NCBI GenBank assembly: GCA_024195585.1 | Contig: SWBL01000046.1 | Span: forward strand, 62,001 to 126,000 | Source: Aureobasidium sp. EXF-3400 | Lineage: Eukaryota > Ascomycota > Dothideomycetes > Dothideales > Saccotheciaceae | Length of the DNA: 64,000 nucleotides | Reading direction: 5' to 3' | In this document: piece after piece, positions 10,516-22,500 of the stretch | Layout: the number at the start of each line of letters is the position of its first letter | Position numbering within the stretch: the first letter of the stretch is position 1 | The notes under the pieces: generated by a model | Seen by the model: the letters and a program-made list of their open reading frames with translations, nothing else | Told to the model about the DNA's origin: nothing | The model's database searches: none | Translations under genes and position numbers: made by a program

Positions 10516-12424
10516 CTACTCAGGCACAATGGGAGCAACAGCTCTCCAGAAATCACATCTGTTACCACGACCGCCTTCCCAAGTGTACGCGTTAACAACC
10601 TCAAAGTTGTTCTGCAGACCAGGGCCCTCATAAACAGTATCATTGAGCTTTCCCACTCCAGAAGGGCCGTAAACTTCATGTCCACCAGTCTCGTTGAGAT
10701 TGACCTGGACAGGGTTCCAGACGTTGAAGCGAGGGAAGTTGACAGCTGCTTGACCACCAGCACCTGCAATGTTTGAGGGAATTGAGGGGTTGGAGTTGAC
10801 GACGAATTGGCCCCAGATGGACATGAAGGCTTGCTCGAATTGGGAACCTTGGGTGGGTGCTGCGGGGCCGAAGTAGCCAGAGACGTCGGCACCGTGTTGA
10901 GCGGCTGGGACGGAGTATTGGTACCTGTAAGAGGACTTGTCGCCAGTGTAGGCTTCGGCCATCCAGTAGGAGGGGCAGACAAAGGTTGTCTCGGCGTAGA
11001 TGTTATCGGCGCGCTGTTGTTGGCCTGTGGCTAGGGAAGATTCGTTGATGGCGGTTGCACCTGAGTTACCGAGGGTTGCAAATTCGACTGCGGAAGACGA
11101 GTCTGAGGCGTTGGAACTAGGGTCTGATGTTATGCGTGGTTAGCATTCTGTAAAGTAAATATGGACACGAGGAGAATGCTTACAGTAGCGGAGGACCCTG
11201 GCAATATCGTCGTTGCTGAACAGCGGGAAGGTAAGTTCCAACCAAGCGACGAGATCAGCTTCGGTTGTGATATTCTGAGGGACGAACAGAGGGCCTTCAT
11301 TGGCGTTGTTGCCGACGAGGAGGTTCTGTCCGTTCACCTTCTTCTCAAGGAGTTGCGCGCTAGGTACTTGCTGAATGAATACATCATCCGTGACAGGCAA
11401 GAATCCCCAAGTTCCGAAATTTCCGTCAGCGCTGACATTGAAACTGGCGTACTGCAAAGTTGTGGTGTTTTGGTTGACCAAGCATTCAAAGATAGTGCGA
11501 GAAGAAGATCCATAGGCAGTGTTGGGCATGCAGCCAGCATGAGCGGCAAAAGCGTAGTAAGACTGCGAAGGCACCCAATCCTTGTATCCATATTGCATCG
11601 GCAAGTAAGGAGAAGCCGCAATGGCGTTCTTGAACAACGAAGTGCCCAAAGTACCACCGTAAGCCATGGCTTGCAGCATAACCGAACCACCTCCAGCCGA
11701 CTCGCCTGAGATAGTCACAGAGCGTGGGTCACCTCCAAAGGAGGAGATGTATTCTTGGACCCACTTCAGAGCAAAGGTTTGATCGAGGATACCAGCATTG
11801 ACAGTACCGAATCGGCTGACCTCATCCGAAGAAAGGAAACCAAAGGCACCGAGACGGTACTGGATAGCTACGCCAACAAAAGAATTGTTGTTGGTGTTGA
11901 TAATAGCTTGCAGGTCTTCTTGGCCATTGCCCAGTCCATAACCACCGCCATGGATCCAAACGAGTACCGGAAGATTTTCTGCATTTGGTGGAGCATAGAC
12001 ATTGAGGAACAGACAGTCCTCGGTCGAGAGAGTGCCGTTGTTAGGTGACAGAGAGCTCTGAGGGCATTGAGGAGCAAAGCTGCTGGCCTGGATAACCTGA
12101 CTACGGTTCTCTGCAGGAGGTTGCGGTTCTTGCCAGCGCAGAGATCCAACAGGAGGTGCAGCGAAACGAATACTTGGTGCCGATTGTCAGCGTTGAAAGA
12201 AAGGTGAGACGTCTTTTGACATACCCGCGCCAGATGTTGATGCCTGTAGTCTGGTTGGTGAAGCCCTCGTAGATCTCGTAGCCGAGATCAACTTCTAAGC
12301 TACTGTTGCCAGACTGCCTTTTGGCCTTGAATTGTTCAAAAGGATGAGAGACAGGCACAGCGGCACTGGCAGCCAATGAAGCTGCACCAAGGAAGGCGCC
12401 AACGAGGGTTGAGAGGGAAGGCAT
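10516..12424 (-). CDS. Secreted type-B carboxylesterase/lipase
   Basis: Three exons on the minus strand: 12424-12225, 12172-11184 and 11123-10516 (598 residues). An N-terminal signal peptide (GAFLGAASLAASAAVPVSH) is followed by a possible KR processing site near residue 35. Family signatures are intact: EDCLFLNVYAP, the oxyanion-hole motif HGGGYGLG, the nucleophile elbow GESAGG with Ser225, an acid at Glu359 in GNNANEGPLF, and His473 in QHGADVSGYFG, which completes the Ser-Glu-His triad. Several NxS/T glycosylation sites occur. The family includes Candida rugosa-type lipases and fungal cholinesterase-like enzymes that hydrolyse esters outside the cell; the substrate of this one is unknown. 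Both introns are short (52 and 60 bp). Confidence 0.92.
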
Positions 12425-13525
12425 TGAATTGATATAGAAGAAGGCACCACCTACATTGCAACAGCTGGGTCATGGGTACCCTACTTATACTTGAGCTCAC
12501 AATGGGTACAGAAGGTCCAAACTGCAATGAGCTACTACCCCGCCGGCTATGTCTCTGGATCTGTTGCATCAAAACTGGAAAGACGAATAGCCGTGACGAC
12601 CATAGCTCTGCACGAGGGCGGTCACACATGCAGAAGCGGAATTTAGTGTCAACAAAACACGGCACACCATATCGATGGACCATGCACCCCAGCCTGATCT
12701 GCTGTGAGCGGGGCATCGGCGGAGATACCAGCCATGTGCCGTAGCTTGGAGTAACCATACCATCAGCCACTGAGACATTTGACATAGAAGGTTTACTAAC
12801 CCCAAAGGACGTCCTCGGTAAGAACTTTTACATGGCTACCCTAGGTGAACTCTCGACCCTTTGATCCGCTGTCAATATGCGTAGCTTACTGTGACCAGCA
12901 TGCAAGTCCTTGCTTGTGAAGGTGATGCTGACGCTTGACAACCAACAGCATGCATGCAACGACTGGAAAAACACATCAACTCGAACCGAACAATTTCATC
13001 TCGTCACCCACGTCATGACTGCCAACCCCACTTCCCCAGTTTCTGGCAAAACAAGCCATTGACGGGTGATGGGGTTGGATGACAAACCTCTCGAATGGCG
13101 GGGCCGCTATACAAACCTTGCTTTGCTCGGCTCGGTGTTGATCCGGTGTCGCTGAACACTAACAAGACGCGTTCCTGAGCTACTCGCGTAGAGTGTAGAC
13201 CATCGGACGGATCGTCGACCATCCGTCAGGCACATCAGGTCTCGACCACACAATGTGTTATCGTAAAACCCGATCAGGGGAGCCGAGCAAATATCATTGC
13301 ATAAAAGTTGAGAGTGACATATCAATTGTGGGCATAGAATGGCAATGCTTTTCATACCCCCAACCTTTCATGCTACTTGCTTTACCAGCTCTACCAATTT
13401 ATCTATCAAAACCCCGCTAAGAGCAATGCGCGTGGTGCAACAATGATGGTTCGACAATCGTTCAAGGTTCACCTCCCGTGTGGGGTTCCTTTCTCAACGA
13501 CCCTCTCCATGTTCCCAATCACTTT
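12425..13525. other. Intergenic region upstream of carboxylesterase
   Basis: About 1.1 kb between the start of the carboxylesterase and the stop of the next minus-strand gene. It must hold the carboxylesterase promoter. No gene seen; the open frames are short and lack recognisable domains. Confidence 0.5.
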
Positions 13526-16095
13526 CTATAGAGACCCATTAGGTTGTTGGGCTGGAGCTTGCATGGCAGCCTGGGGTGCTGCAGAACTGCCTCCCATGGG
13601 TGCTGTTTGCGCCGCCAGTCCAGATTGAGGTTGCATGGCTAGTGCTGCGCGCTGTCTCTCCATCATCATTCTCTGTTGTTCAGCAGGCAGTGTACTGTGG
13701 AAGCCAGAAGGTCCAACTGCTGAAGGTGTGTTCGGGTTCGGAGGCTGGGCGAATGTCGGCGTGGCGCGACCAGAGGAGGGTTGTGGTTGAGAAGCGGCAA
13801 GATTTTGTGCACGGGATTGATACGTTTGTTGCGGTACAGGTGTACTGGCAGAACCATAAGTAGGCCGCGTTTGCCCATAGTTTTGTGGCGTGTAGGCAGC
13901 GCCAGAGGGAGTACCGTTGGCAAAGGTCGATGCAGCGGTGCGAGGGGCATAGGTGGTTTGAGGAATGTTAAAGCCTGGGCGAGCAGGATTGGAAGGCTGG
14001 GGAGTCTGAGTGCTGTATTGTGAGGCATATGTCGGTCGCTGTTGACCATAGTACTGCGTGCTGAAGGACGAGCGACCGTTGCTGGTAGTGTTGTAAGTGT
14101 TAGGATAGCTGGCACCCGGACGTGGGGCAGTAGCAGGTGCATTATAGCTTTGTGAAGCACCACGATAGTTCGCGGCCGGGGTCCTGGAATTGGAATTGTA
14201 GTAACTTGCCGATGCGCGACTGGGAACAGATGGCGTGCGTCCGTATTGGGAGGTCGGGTCTGGTTTCTGAGCAGCGGCAGCCTGCATAGCTGAAGAGCGG
14301 ATCAAGCGAGTCAATTGATCTTCCTCCATAGTTCCACGGTACTCCTTGCCCTGGATGACAATGTTCTTCTTGACGGCCAAGTCTGCAAACTTGTCGCCAT
14401 CAAGTTTGGCAACAGCATAAGGCGGAAGCTTGGAAATCAGTTGGGCCAATTGCGATCGCAGAGCTCTGTAGGTCTCGTTCTCCTCGGCCGAAGGGGCAGT
14501 CGCTGTACCGACCATAGCGCTCAACAATGGACTGGGACTTGCAGGGTTCCGCGAGCCAGTGGGAATGTAAGAGTTGCGGATCCGTTGATGAGACGATAAA
14601 GCTTTTAGAAGGTCAGAAATTTCAGCGAGCATTTGTTCGACCTCGCGTTCTTCTTCGTTGATGGTAGACACGACTTCAATTTTGTTGAGCTTCAAAGCAT
14701 CTTCATCGAAAGCCTCGATTGCCTTCTGAATTGCTTCAAGGTCGTCTGCGCCTAAAACGTCTTCAGCCGCTTCGACCGGAGTTTGCTTGACTGATTCTTC
14801 GGGGTCGACTTTGAAGGGAGATTCCTGCAAAGCTGGATCAAGAACGAAGTGGTCATCAAATCGCCTCTGACCCATTCTGTGCCACCAGACCATGTCCTTT
14901 GTCTCTTTGGCCACCAAAGCTTTGGAGTTGTCCTGAGTCGGAGCAAAACCCGAGTAAGCGGCACGGAACAGAGCAGTCTCTTGAGCGAGAATGTCGGCAG
15001 GAGATGGATCTTCAGTAGGCTTTGGTTGTTCTTGGCCATTCAAAAGGCTTTCCCTCCGTCTGCGCTTGATTGCAGATACGGACTCTTTGATTTCGTTAGC
15101 ACCATAGCCTACCCAGGTTCCCACGGTCAGGGGTTGCAGAGTGTACCCGGCCTTTCTCGAAGCTTTCGGAAGTTCGCCAAGCGTCCATGAAATTGTAGCG
15201 GACTTGGATGATGAATGTCTAGTTGGCTTGGGAGGGTTCAGGGTTGGCAACGTGGCAGGCGAAGGGAAGACATCGGCAAAGGTAGGATTAGCTTTTCGAG
15301 TAACGAGAGCGTCGCTAGGAGGTAGGGGTACGACTTTGGTGGCAGAAAGCATGGTGGGTAGACCGAGTTCCTCGACAGAAAGGCCAGGAGCTTGTGCGGA
15401 TGCGTTTGAGAGTGGCAGACTAGAGAAGAGTTGTCTCGCTTGGGGAGCATTTCCGAACAGACTCAAGACTGTCTTTGTGGACTGGGTCGCGAGCGAGTCT
15501 TCCTCCTCCTTCTTGATGGGCATCTTCTCATCTTTAGGTCGTTCACGATCCAGACAGTCCTTAACGAGGGCGCGAAAAGTTGAGAGGGTGCGCATTGTGG
15601 TGACATGTTGGTTGGGGAGACGTTGGGCGTTCTTTACAGGATCCTTGGCCTTTAGTGGCTCGAAGAGGGTGTCGACAGCATGATCGAGATCGCGCTCAAA
15701 GTCGTCAAGACTTGGGTAGAGGTTGTTCTGCAAGCGTGAAGCGATGGTGTTTTGTTCGTCGTCATGGTCAAGTTTTGGACGCTTAGTAGAATCGCCATTG
15801 GTATGGGAGAGTCGCGACGCGTTTGGAAGTGGTAGGTGCAAAACTGAAGGTTCGGGATCGTGGCTATTATGGTTGTCAGTACAAGAGATGATGGATGGTG
15901 GTCAGTGGACGCGACGGACGTCTTTAGAAGCTCCCAAAGGTCTTGGTACAGCTGAGTCTGTGTTTGAAGTTGGGGCTCCGACTCGTGGCGCTTTCGCTTG
16001 ACGCCAGTGGGCGAGGATTCGACAGTCACAGGTGGATACTCGGCGACGACGTCGACGTCGCCATTGCTTTGGTGGCCGTCGGTCATGGTGGTCAT
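13526..16095 (-). CDS. Conserved nuclear-looking protein with long Q/P/S/Y-rich C-terminus
   Basis: Two exons, 16095-15920 and 15863-13526 (837 residues). The intron has a GTCCGT donor and a CTGAC branch motif, and joins LYQDLWELLK to HDPEPSVLHLPLPN in frame. Residues 1-230 are charged, with possible nuclear signals (KRKRH near residue 37, SKRR-like runs later). The middle has an ordered-looking block, PKASRKAGYTLQPLTVGTW, followed by KRRRRE, and helical stretches to about 600. The last 240 residues are low-complexity (Gln, Pro, Ser, Tyr, Ala), as in subunits of chromatin or transcription complexes. I do not recognise a named ortholog with confidence; a SWI/SNF-, RSC- or SAGA-type accessory subunit is only a guess. 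Two in-frame ATGs (16095, 16086) could serve as start, and an upstream one at 16236 cannot be excluded. Confidence 0.78.
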
Positions 16096-16485
16096 GTCGG
16101 GCGTGGTCCCCGCGTCTTTGGTCGCAAAAGTCGCAATGAGGGAAGACGCGTTGTGCTTTGGATTGGCGGCTGCCCCAGCTTTTGCACAATAGCAGGCTCG
16201 CAACAATACAGAAGGTCGATTGTCGAGCAGCTTCAATAGCAGAGGTCAATAGCGACAGCAATTCGATGATCAGACTATAGGAACAATCATTCCTGCGACA
16301 ACCTGACTCTCTCTCTACCAACCCAGACGTGGCCCTTGCGTGCAGCGGCTCTCTCCGCTCCCGCTTCGGCCTGGACGGCTTTTGCTTTGTTTGCTTGGCT
16401 CTCCAACACGGTCGAAGGTGGACATAATTTTGAACAGCTGGGAATAATAGCACTGGAAGCAGACTTGTTGCACACGACCTGATGA
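16096..16485. other. Divergent promoter region
   Basis: 390 bp between the starts of two divergent genes; probably a shared promoter. No other feature seen. Confidence 0.55.
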
Positions 16486-19239
16486 ATGCCAGTTGTTGGT
16501 GCTCTGTCCCTCGGTAGACGGGCCCAATGTGCTACTCGAATCCACTATGCTTGTTCCTGGTCGTTTGGCAACAACGCCCGTCGCTCCTTCTCCAACTACG
16601 CTCATGTGAGGAGTGACCACCTTCCTGCTGGCAAGCAGCGCTCTTTGCTGCGTAAAGTCGCCGACGACTTCCCTGCCGACCGCTCCGCTGCTGTCAATCT
16701 CCATCCATCACGCCAAGATGCCCTTCTCAAGCCGTCGACATGGCATCTCTCGTCAAGTCCCACCCACGATGCATTGAAGAAGATTGTCGACCGCCGCCTG
16801 CAACTCATGGCCGCATTGGAATCATCTGACAAGCTCGTATTATCCGACACGCCTTACAACCAGTCCGATACGCTCCATGACACAACCATCTCCTTGACCA
16901 ACCAAGAACATAGCATTCTCCGCTCTTTGGGCTACACACAACACCATGTTGACTACTACTCCAACATCCTCTCTGCCAAAGACTCGCTTCTAGCCGTACG
17001 CTTACTCACAGCCACACACGCTCCTCCATTCTTCGTCTATCATGACTTCCTCGCCCGCAAACACATCCGCCCGGAAGCTCTTGGTCTTCTTTTGAAAAAC
17101 TTGCCCTGCTGGCACCCCGACACTCCCAAACTATCCCTTCTTGTGCTTCCAATCTTCAAGAGCTTGGTCTATCATTGCCGTCGCGTCTGGCCTGCTGCTA
17201 TTCCCCTTATGGCTACTTGGCTGACCCAGCAACTTCGTTTGTCTGATGATCGTCTCGCCCGTTTCCACGAATCAGCAACCTACGAGGAAGACATCACCTT
17301 CGTCTCGCACTTGACTTTGCAATACAACCACGCCCTCAATTTGCTTTCTCAACCCTCACACATCTCTCCTTTCAAGAACATCGTCTTTCAAGAGACTGCT
17401 CAAGCCACCATACTCAAATACATGGCTGACCATGCTCCTGCCCTTGCCATCAATCGCGTAGGCTATCGCGCTGTCGTACGCGTCCAGCTAGCCACTAAAA
17501 AGACTCCTTCTGAGAAAGAATGGGCCAGGCTCAAATCTCCCTCCTGGCCTCCGTGGAAAGAAGATCGCACCGGCATGGATGCCCGTATTGATCTCGACTA
17601 TGGTGTTAGTCGTGCTCACCAAATCTTGATGAGGATGCAGGAGGCTGGCTATCCACTCCAAGGATGGGATCACGTCGCCATGATATATGCCGGTTGGGAC
17701 ACGGATCGCAGCCCTACAATCCAAAAAAGAATATTTCTCAACAACTTGCCTGGGGACCGGATCGAGAAAAGCCTCTGGGTCGCTCGCATCAAGACGACTC
17801 GTACAGCCCAGCAAGCTTGGGCTTGTTTTCTGGCTTATCAGGATGAGAACCTTCCCTTTGACAACCGCATCTATCATGCCATGTTCGAAGTCTTGATACA
17901 AGAGCGCAAAAGGCTTCGACTCGGCCCTGAAAACATTGGTCATGAAGTTGACGACGATGATCTGGATCCTTTGTATCCAGGCGATACCATGGAGATTGGT
18001 TCGCCTCCGTCTTCTGCTCATCAATTGACATATATTCGTGCCGAGATGCCTTCAGTCCAACAGCTCTATGACCACATGCGTGAGGATGGAAAACATCCTT
18101 CTGACGACACTCTAACTATGCTTTTGGACAGCGCTGAGACTCTCGCAGAGGGCTTGCTGTATCTTGAGACCGGCGCCGGAAGATATCGCATTGCTGTTAG
18201 CGCTCTCCTACATGGATCGGAGAGTCACCAGGTTTTGCACGTCTTGCCTGATCAACTCTTTGCGGCCTATATACGCCTTCTCTGCCGCTTTCCTCACACT
18301 CCACTTGACCGAGAATTGACGCGGCTTTGGCGATACGGCACCATCGTAAGATCCAACTTCGATCTCCGACAACCTTTGGCCCGGGCTCTCTATCTGCTTG
18401 TTGAGCAGAAACGGACACATCGCCCATCCTGGAATTGTGTGTTTGCTGCGCTGGCTCGTAGATCTGCACCAGCCTTGGCTTCGAGCTGGCGATCCCTACA
18501 TCTCCGAGGTGACGAGTCTCTGAAAGCGGAGAGCGAGCTGTACGACAAGATTTTCGCGTTCAATCTGGCCCGTCAGATTGATGAGACTATGTGGGAGAAC
18601 GATCTCACGCTAGATGAGGATGGCTTCCAGAGCATCTGCGTCATCGCTGAGCATGCAGCCAGCGCTGTCCACAATGTTTTCCAGAAATACGGATACAACC
18701 CAGAATTCGCGCCCGAAGCCAATACTGGCCTCATCAGGAATGCAAATGCAATGTTCAGAGATGGCCACGACTGGCTGAAAGAACAGTTCTGGACCCTGAC
18801 TGAAGGCGAGAGAGGATCCATGTCTACTATGCCGAAAACAGTAAATCCTACAGTCAAGCTGCCTCGTTTGTACACCGTCCCTCGTCCGGCTCTGTTGCAC
18901 GCCTACATTCGCGCTCTTGGTGTTCTGCGTGACTACGATGGCCTCTATGAGCTGGTCCAATGGATGGTCAAACATCGAAACGGGCTTGCCAAGCGTTGTG
19001 CTATGGATCGCAGAGGCCAAACATTGATGCGGAGAGCATTAGTTGCTCTACGCGTGTTTGTAGAAGATCGATGGGAGCCCCTGAAACCCGATCTTGACGA
19101 AGAACAGATTCCTCCTTCCGCATCAGATGAACATATTGAGAAGATTAAAAGGCTTGTGGAGTCGGTGAAGCAATGGGGTGGGTGGCCGTCAGACGAAGAG
19201 GTTGAGATGTATGTCGAGTATGGTCGAGGAGGTGATTGA
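16486..19239 (+). CDS. Mitochondrial PPR-like/helical-repeat protein (probable organelle gene expression factor)
   Basis: Single exon, 917 residues. The first 45 residues are Arg/Ser/Ala-rich with no acidic residue before about residue 42, ending in NARRSFSNYA, typical of a mitochondrial presequence. The rest is helical and leucine-rich with degenerate 35-residue-like repeats; features such as LKSPSWPPWKEDRTGMDA followed by YGVSRAHQILMRMQEAGY recall the large fungal PPR proteins (Pet309/Cya-5-like or mitochondrial ribosome-associated factors) that stabilise or translate mitochondrial mRNAs. The exact target is unknown. An acidic insert (HEVDDDDLDPLYPGD) interrupts the repeats near residue 490. 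Intron-free although long. Confidence 0.72.
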   Translation: MPVVGALSLGRRAQCATRIHYACSWSFGNNARRSFSNYAHVRSDHLPAGKQRSLLRKVADDFPADRSAAVNLHPSRQDALLKPSTWHLSSSPTHDALKKIVDRRLQLMAALESSDKLVLSDTPYNQSDTLHDTTISLTNQEHSILRSLGYTQHHVDYYSNILSAKDSLLAVRLLTATHAPPFFVYHDFLARKHIRPEALGLLLKNLPCWHPDTPKLSLLVLPIFKSLVYHCRRVWPAAIPLMATWLTQQLRLSDDRLARFHESATYEEDITFVSHLTLQYNHALNLLSQPSHISPFKNIVFQETAQATILKYMADHAPALAINRVGYRAVVRVQLATKKTPSEKEWARLKSPSWPPWKEDRTGMDARIDLDYGVSRAHQILMRMQEAGYPLQGWDHVAMIYAGWDTDRSPTIQKRIFLNNLPGDRIEKSLWVARIKTTRTAQQAWACFLAYQDENLPFDNRIYHAMFEVLIQERKRLRLGPENIGHEVDDDDLDPLYPGDTMEIGSPPSSAHQLTYIRAEMPSVQQLYDHMREDGKHPSDDTLTMLLDSAETLAEGLLYLETGAGRYRIAVSALLHGSESHQVLHVLPDQLFAAYIRLLCRFPHTPLDRELTRLWRYGTIVRSNFDLRQPLARALYLLVEQKRTHRPSWNCVFAALARRSAPALASSWRSLHLRGDESLKAESELYDKIFAFNLARQIDETMWENDLTLDEDGFQSICVIAEHAASAVHNVFQKYGYNPEFAPEANTGLIRNANAMFRDGHDWLKEQFWTLTEGERGSMSTMPKTVNPTVKLPRLYTVPRPALLHAYIRALGVLRDYDGLYELVQWMVKHRNGLAKRCAMDRRGQTLMRRALVALRVFVEDRWEPLKPDLDEEQIPPSASDEHIEKIKRLVESVKQWGGWPSDEEVEMYVEYGRGGD

Positions 19240-19570
19240 CGAAAGAAGTGAGACGGCAATGGTGCCTTTGAGGTGTGATTGGCGATTGTACATATACGCT
19301 TCGATTTTCTATAATTATAGTGTGGCTCGGTTAGTGGGATACAAAATCTATATGGGGGACGGTGCATTTTGGAATGTCTGGATATGCATAGACACGGTTT
19401 ATGGCAAGCAATTGGCTGTATTTGTACAACAATGAATTTATCACCTAATATACAGTTCCTATCGAGCATTTGGTCCTTCCTTGCTGTGTCACACCCCGAA
19501 AGCAAAAGATCACCATTCCCGTTCCCACCTCGAACGCCTTTTGCGCCTTCCTATCGATGTGAGAGAGAAC
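19240..19570. other. Convergent intergenic spacer
   Basis: 331 bp between the stops of two converging genes. AT-rich near 19300-19440, consistent with polyadenylation signals for the upstream gene. No gene seen. Confidence 0.5.
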
Positions 19571-22500
19571 TCACATGACCAGATACTTCTCAGCAATCTT
19601 CCTCGCCGCCTTTTCGTTACTGTTCATGGCGAGGATATGCATCAACGCAAACGCCGCTTCCTGAGTAAACTCCTCCGGATCCACCTCTTCTTCATCTTCC
19701 TCGCCATCGCTTTCCTCCAGTCTCTTCTTCTCTCTCGCCTCTTCTCTGACTCTGTCTGCCAACGCCAGACACTTTTCATACTCTGGAATAGCCAAATGCA
19801 TAATTCCTAGCAAATGCCAGGAACGACCCACATTATACAAAGCCTCCTGTTCCAGAATCGCTTGTCCTGTTTTGATGCGCAGAGCAACATATCTCTGTAG
19901 GAACGCCACGCCTTGATAGATTTGCCAATGTCTGTTTTCTGCTTGTCGTTTCATTGCCATTTGCATGTATGCAGTAGCGATACAAAGGTTTATAGACACG
20001 TTATCGGGGTCTAATGTCAAAGCGCGGAAATAGTAGTTTAGAGCCGAGGTCCAGGATTGTGCTGCTGCCATGATATGTCCGTACAGAGATATCACGCCGG
20101 CATCGAGGTCAGGAAGATTGTAGGGATTTGCATCGCGTTTTCCGGCGTGGGTGTACGAGGATCTTTCTTGGCCTGTGAATGCATACAGAGCCCTGGATTC
20201 TGGGTCTAGAAGGGCGTAGTCGAGGGCTTTTACTTGACGCAGGATGAATTTTTGGGTTGGCCCGCTGTTGAACCAGTTACTGTAGCCAGCGAACAAACGG
20301 TTTACGGCTGCAAAGAGTTGGTAGGCTGCACCGCTGTGTGGCCACTCGATGATGAAGAATCGGCCTACCTCGCAGACTTTTTGCTCGTCGTTGAGGAGAA
20401 GGGCACAAGCCATCCACGTTGCATGAATTTGAGTCTTATGCGCCAGACTGTGGTAGAAAACCGTACAACTAAACGCCGTCGTCAAAACCTCGTAGCATTT
20501 TTCCCGGTCAGCGGCTTTGGCAAGCAACAAAGCGTATTCGCAAAACATGTCTAGCCACTCTGTAAACTTGATATCGTGGAAGTTGTCAGGGATGCTTTCG
20601 TCAGGAATTGCTCCTTCATCCACATCCATACTACCATCTTCTGCGATGCGCTTTTTCATAGCTTCCATTTCTGCAACGACGGGGTTTTTGGTGTTGCGCC
20701 CGTAGCCGGTGAATTTGATGTGTTTGTCGCGGCCTGGGTAGAAGGCTCGCACGGTCTTGAAGTCGTCGATCATTTCTTGGGCGGCTTCGAAGTAGGTCTG
20801 TAGGGCATCTTCGTCTTCATCTAGGGTTTCTCTGGCGGAGTTGACGAGGACGTGGTTGGCCTTGATACGTTGGTCTTGTTGTTGCAGACGCTCGAAGGTT
20901 TGAGACACGCGCGCCCTGGAGGCTCTGGGTTTTGCTGTCTTTGGACGACCGCGTTTGCCTGGACGGAAGGCTATGAATCTCTCGTCGTCGTCGTCACCCT
21001 CATCTTCGTCTTCTTCCTCATCGTCTTGGCCTTCATCTTGGTAGTCACCGTCATCACCATCCTCAGGCATGGGTCCTAGGGAATAATGTCTAGAGACTGG
21101 ACCTGCGACTCTGCCTGTAGGAGCAGATTGTTCAGGTCGCGGCATAAGAGGTGCAAGAGCTCGTGGCGGAGGAGGCTTATCAACAGTGATTTTGGCCTTC
21201 TTCACTGCATCACTTCGGCCAAGCCTAATGACCTCGTGTACCAGTGGAACAGCCTCTGCCATTCTCTGCTCAGCTTCATACAGTTTTGCCAATGCGATAC
21301 GCGACTTGATGTCTTCTGGGTCATTGTCGACAATGAACTTCCAGCAAGATTCTGCATCCGCGTTGCGATTGAACATCATGTAGCAGTCTGCAAGCTTCAT
21401 GTAGTAGTCGTGATCGCATGCTTCAGGCACGGATCTGATGGGCTCGTAGAAAATGATGGCTTCTGCGTAGTAAGTCTGCTCGATCAAGGCCTCGGCAACG
21501 TCTCTGAACAGATCAAAGTACTCTGAAATCTCGTCTTTGAGGTCCAGAAGTATTTGGAAGTGACGCATTGCCTCTGGCAGATCGGCTCTGCTAATTTTGA
21601 CGCGGAAGAGACCGAGTTTGACACGCAGCTCCAGTGGTAGACCTTCTCCGTACATCTCTTTCTTGTTTGCGAATCGACTGTACTTGAATTCCGGGATCTG
21701 TATCCTGCGTGGCACGTCGTCGTTGTCGAATTCTCTGTCGTCACTTGTCACGTTATCCCAGAATGTGTCCTCTTTCCTTCCCAGCAACCATCTTGAGAGC
21801 TTTTTGAGGTGGAAGGCTGCTTGTGTAGGATTTTCGCACTTCTCAACCAGATCGAGGTAGACGTTGAGATGAGACCATTGCGTCTCTGGAACACCGAGAG
21901 ATCTGCCCTTGAAGTAGAAGTTGATTGCAACATCGTAGGCATCCTTTGCACGTTGGATCTCTGGCAAACTTGCCGAGTAAGCACACAGATCCGCGTACTG
22001 TTTGACAATGTTGAGGTCATGGGGTTTTTGACGGACCATCATCTTGGCTTCTCCTCTTGCTCTCGCAGGTTGCTCAGACTCCAGCAGGAGGTTGAGCTTC
22101 TCGCGGCGAGCATCGTAGTCATCGGGATCGAGCTTGATCGCCCAGGCGAAACAATAGATGGCTTGTTCCAGCACAGCGGGAGTGCGATTCTCTCCTGCCA
22201 GCTCCAGAGTTCGCTCCGCAACAGTCCACCAGAGAGCCGGGTCACGTCTTGTGTGAGCACCGTGTAAGAGCACAGTCAGCGAATCCTGATCTTTTCCTTG
22301 TGCCAGAAGAATCTCAGACAGCAAACTGTGGGCAGCGAAAATCTCGGGATTAGCCTTGACGGCATCACGCGCGTAATCTGCAGCAGCCTGATAATTGTTA
22401 TTCAGGAAGGCTTGCGTGGCGAGTGATTGCAACCTCTTGAACTCTGGATCAGGCTCTGCAACAGTGTTTCGTTTGTCGCCGTTCTTGCGACGTCCTTCTC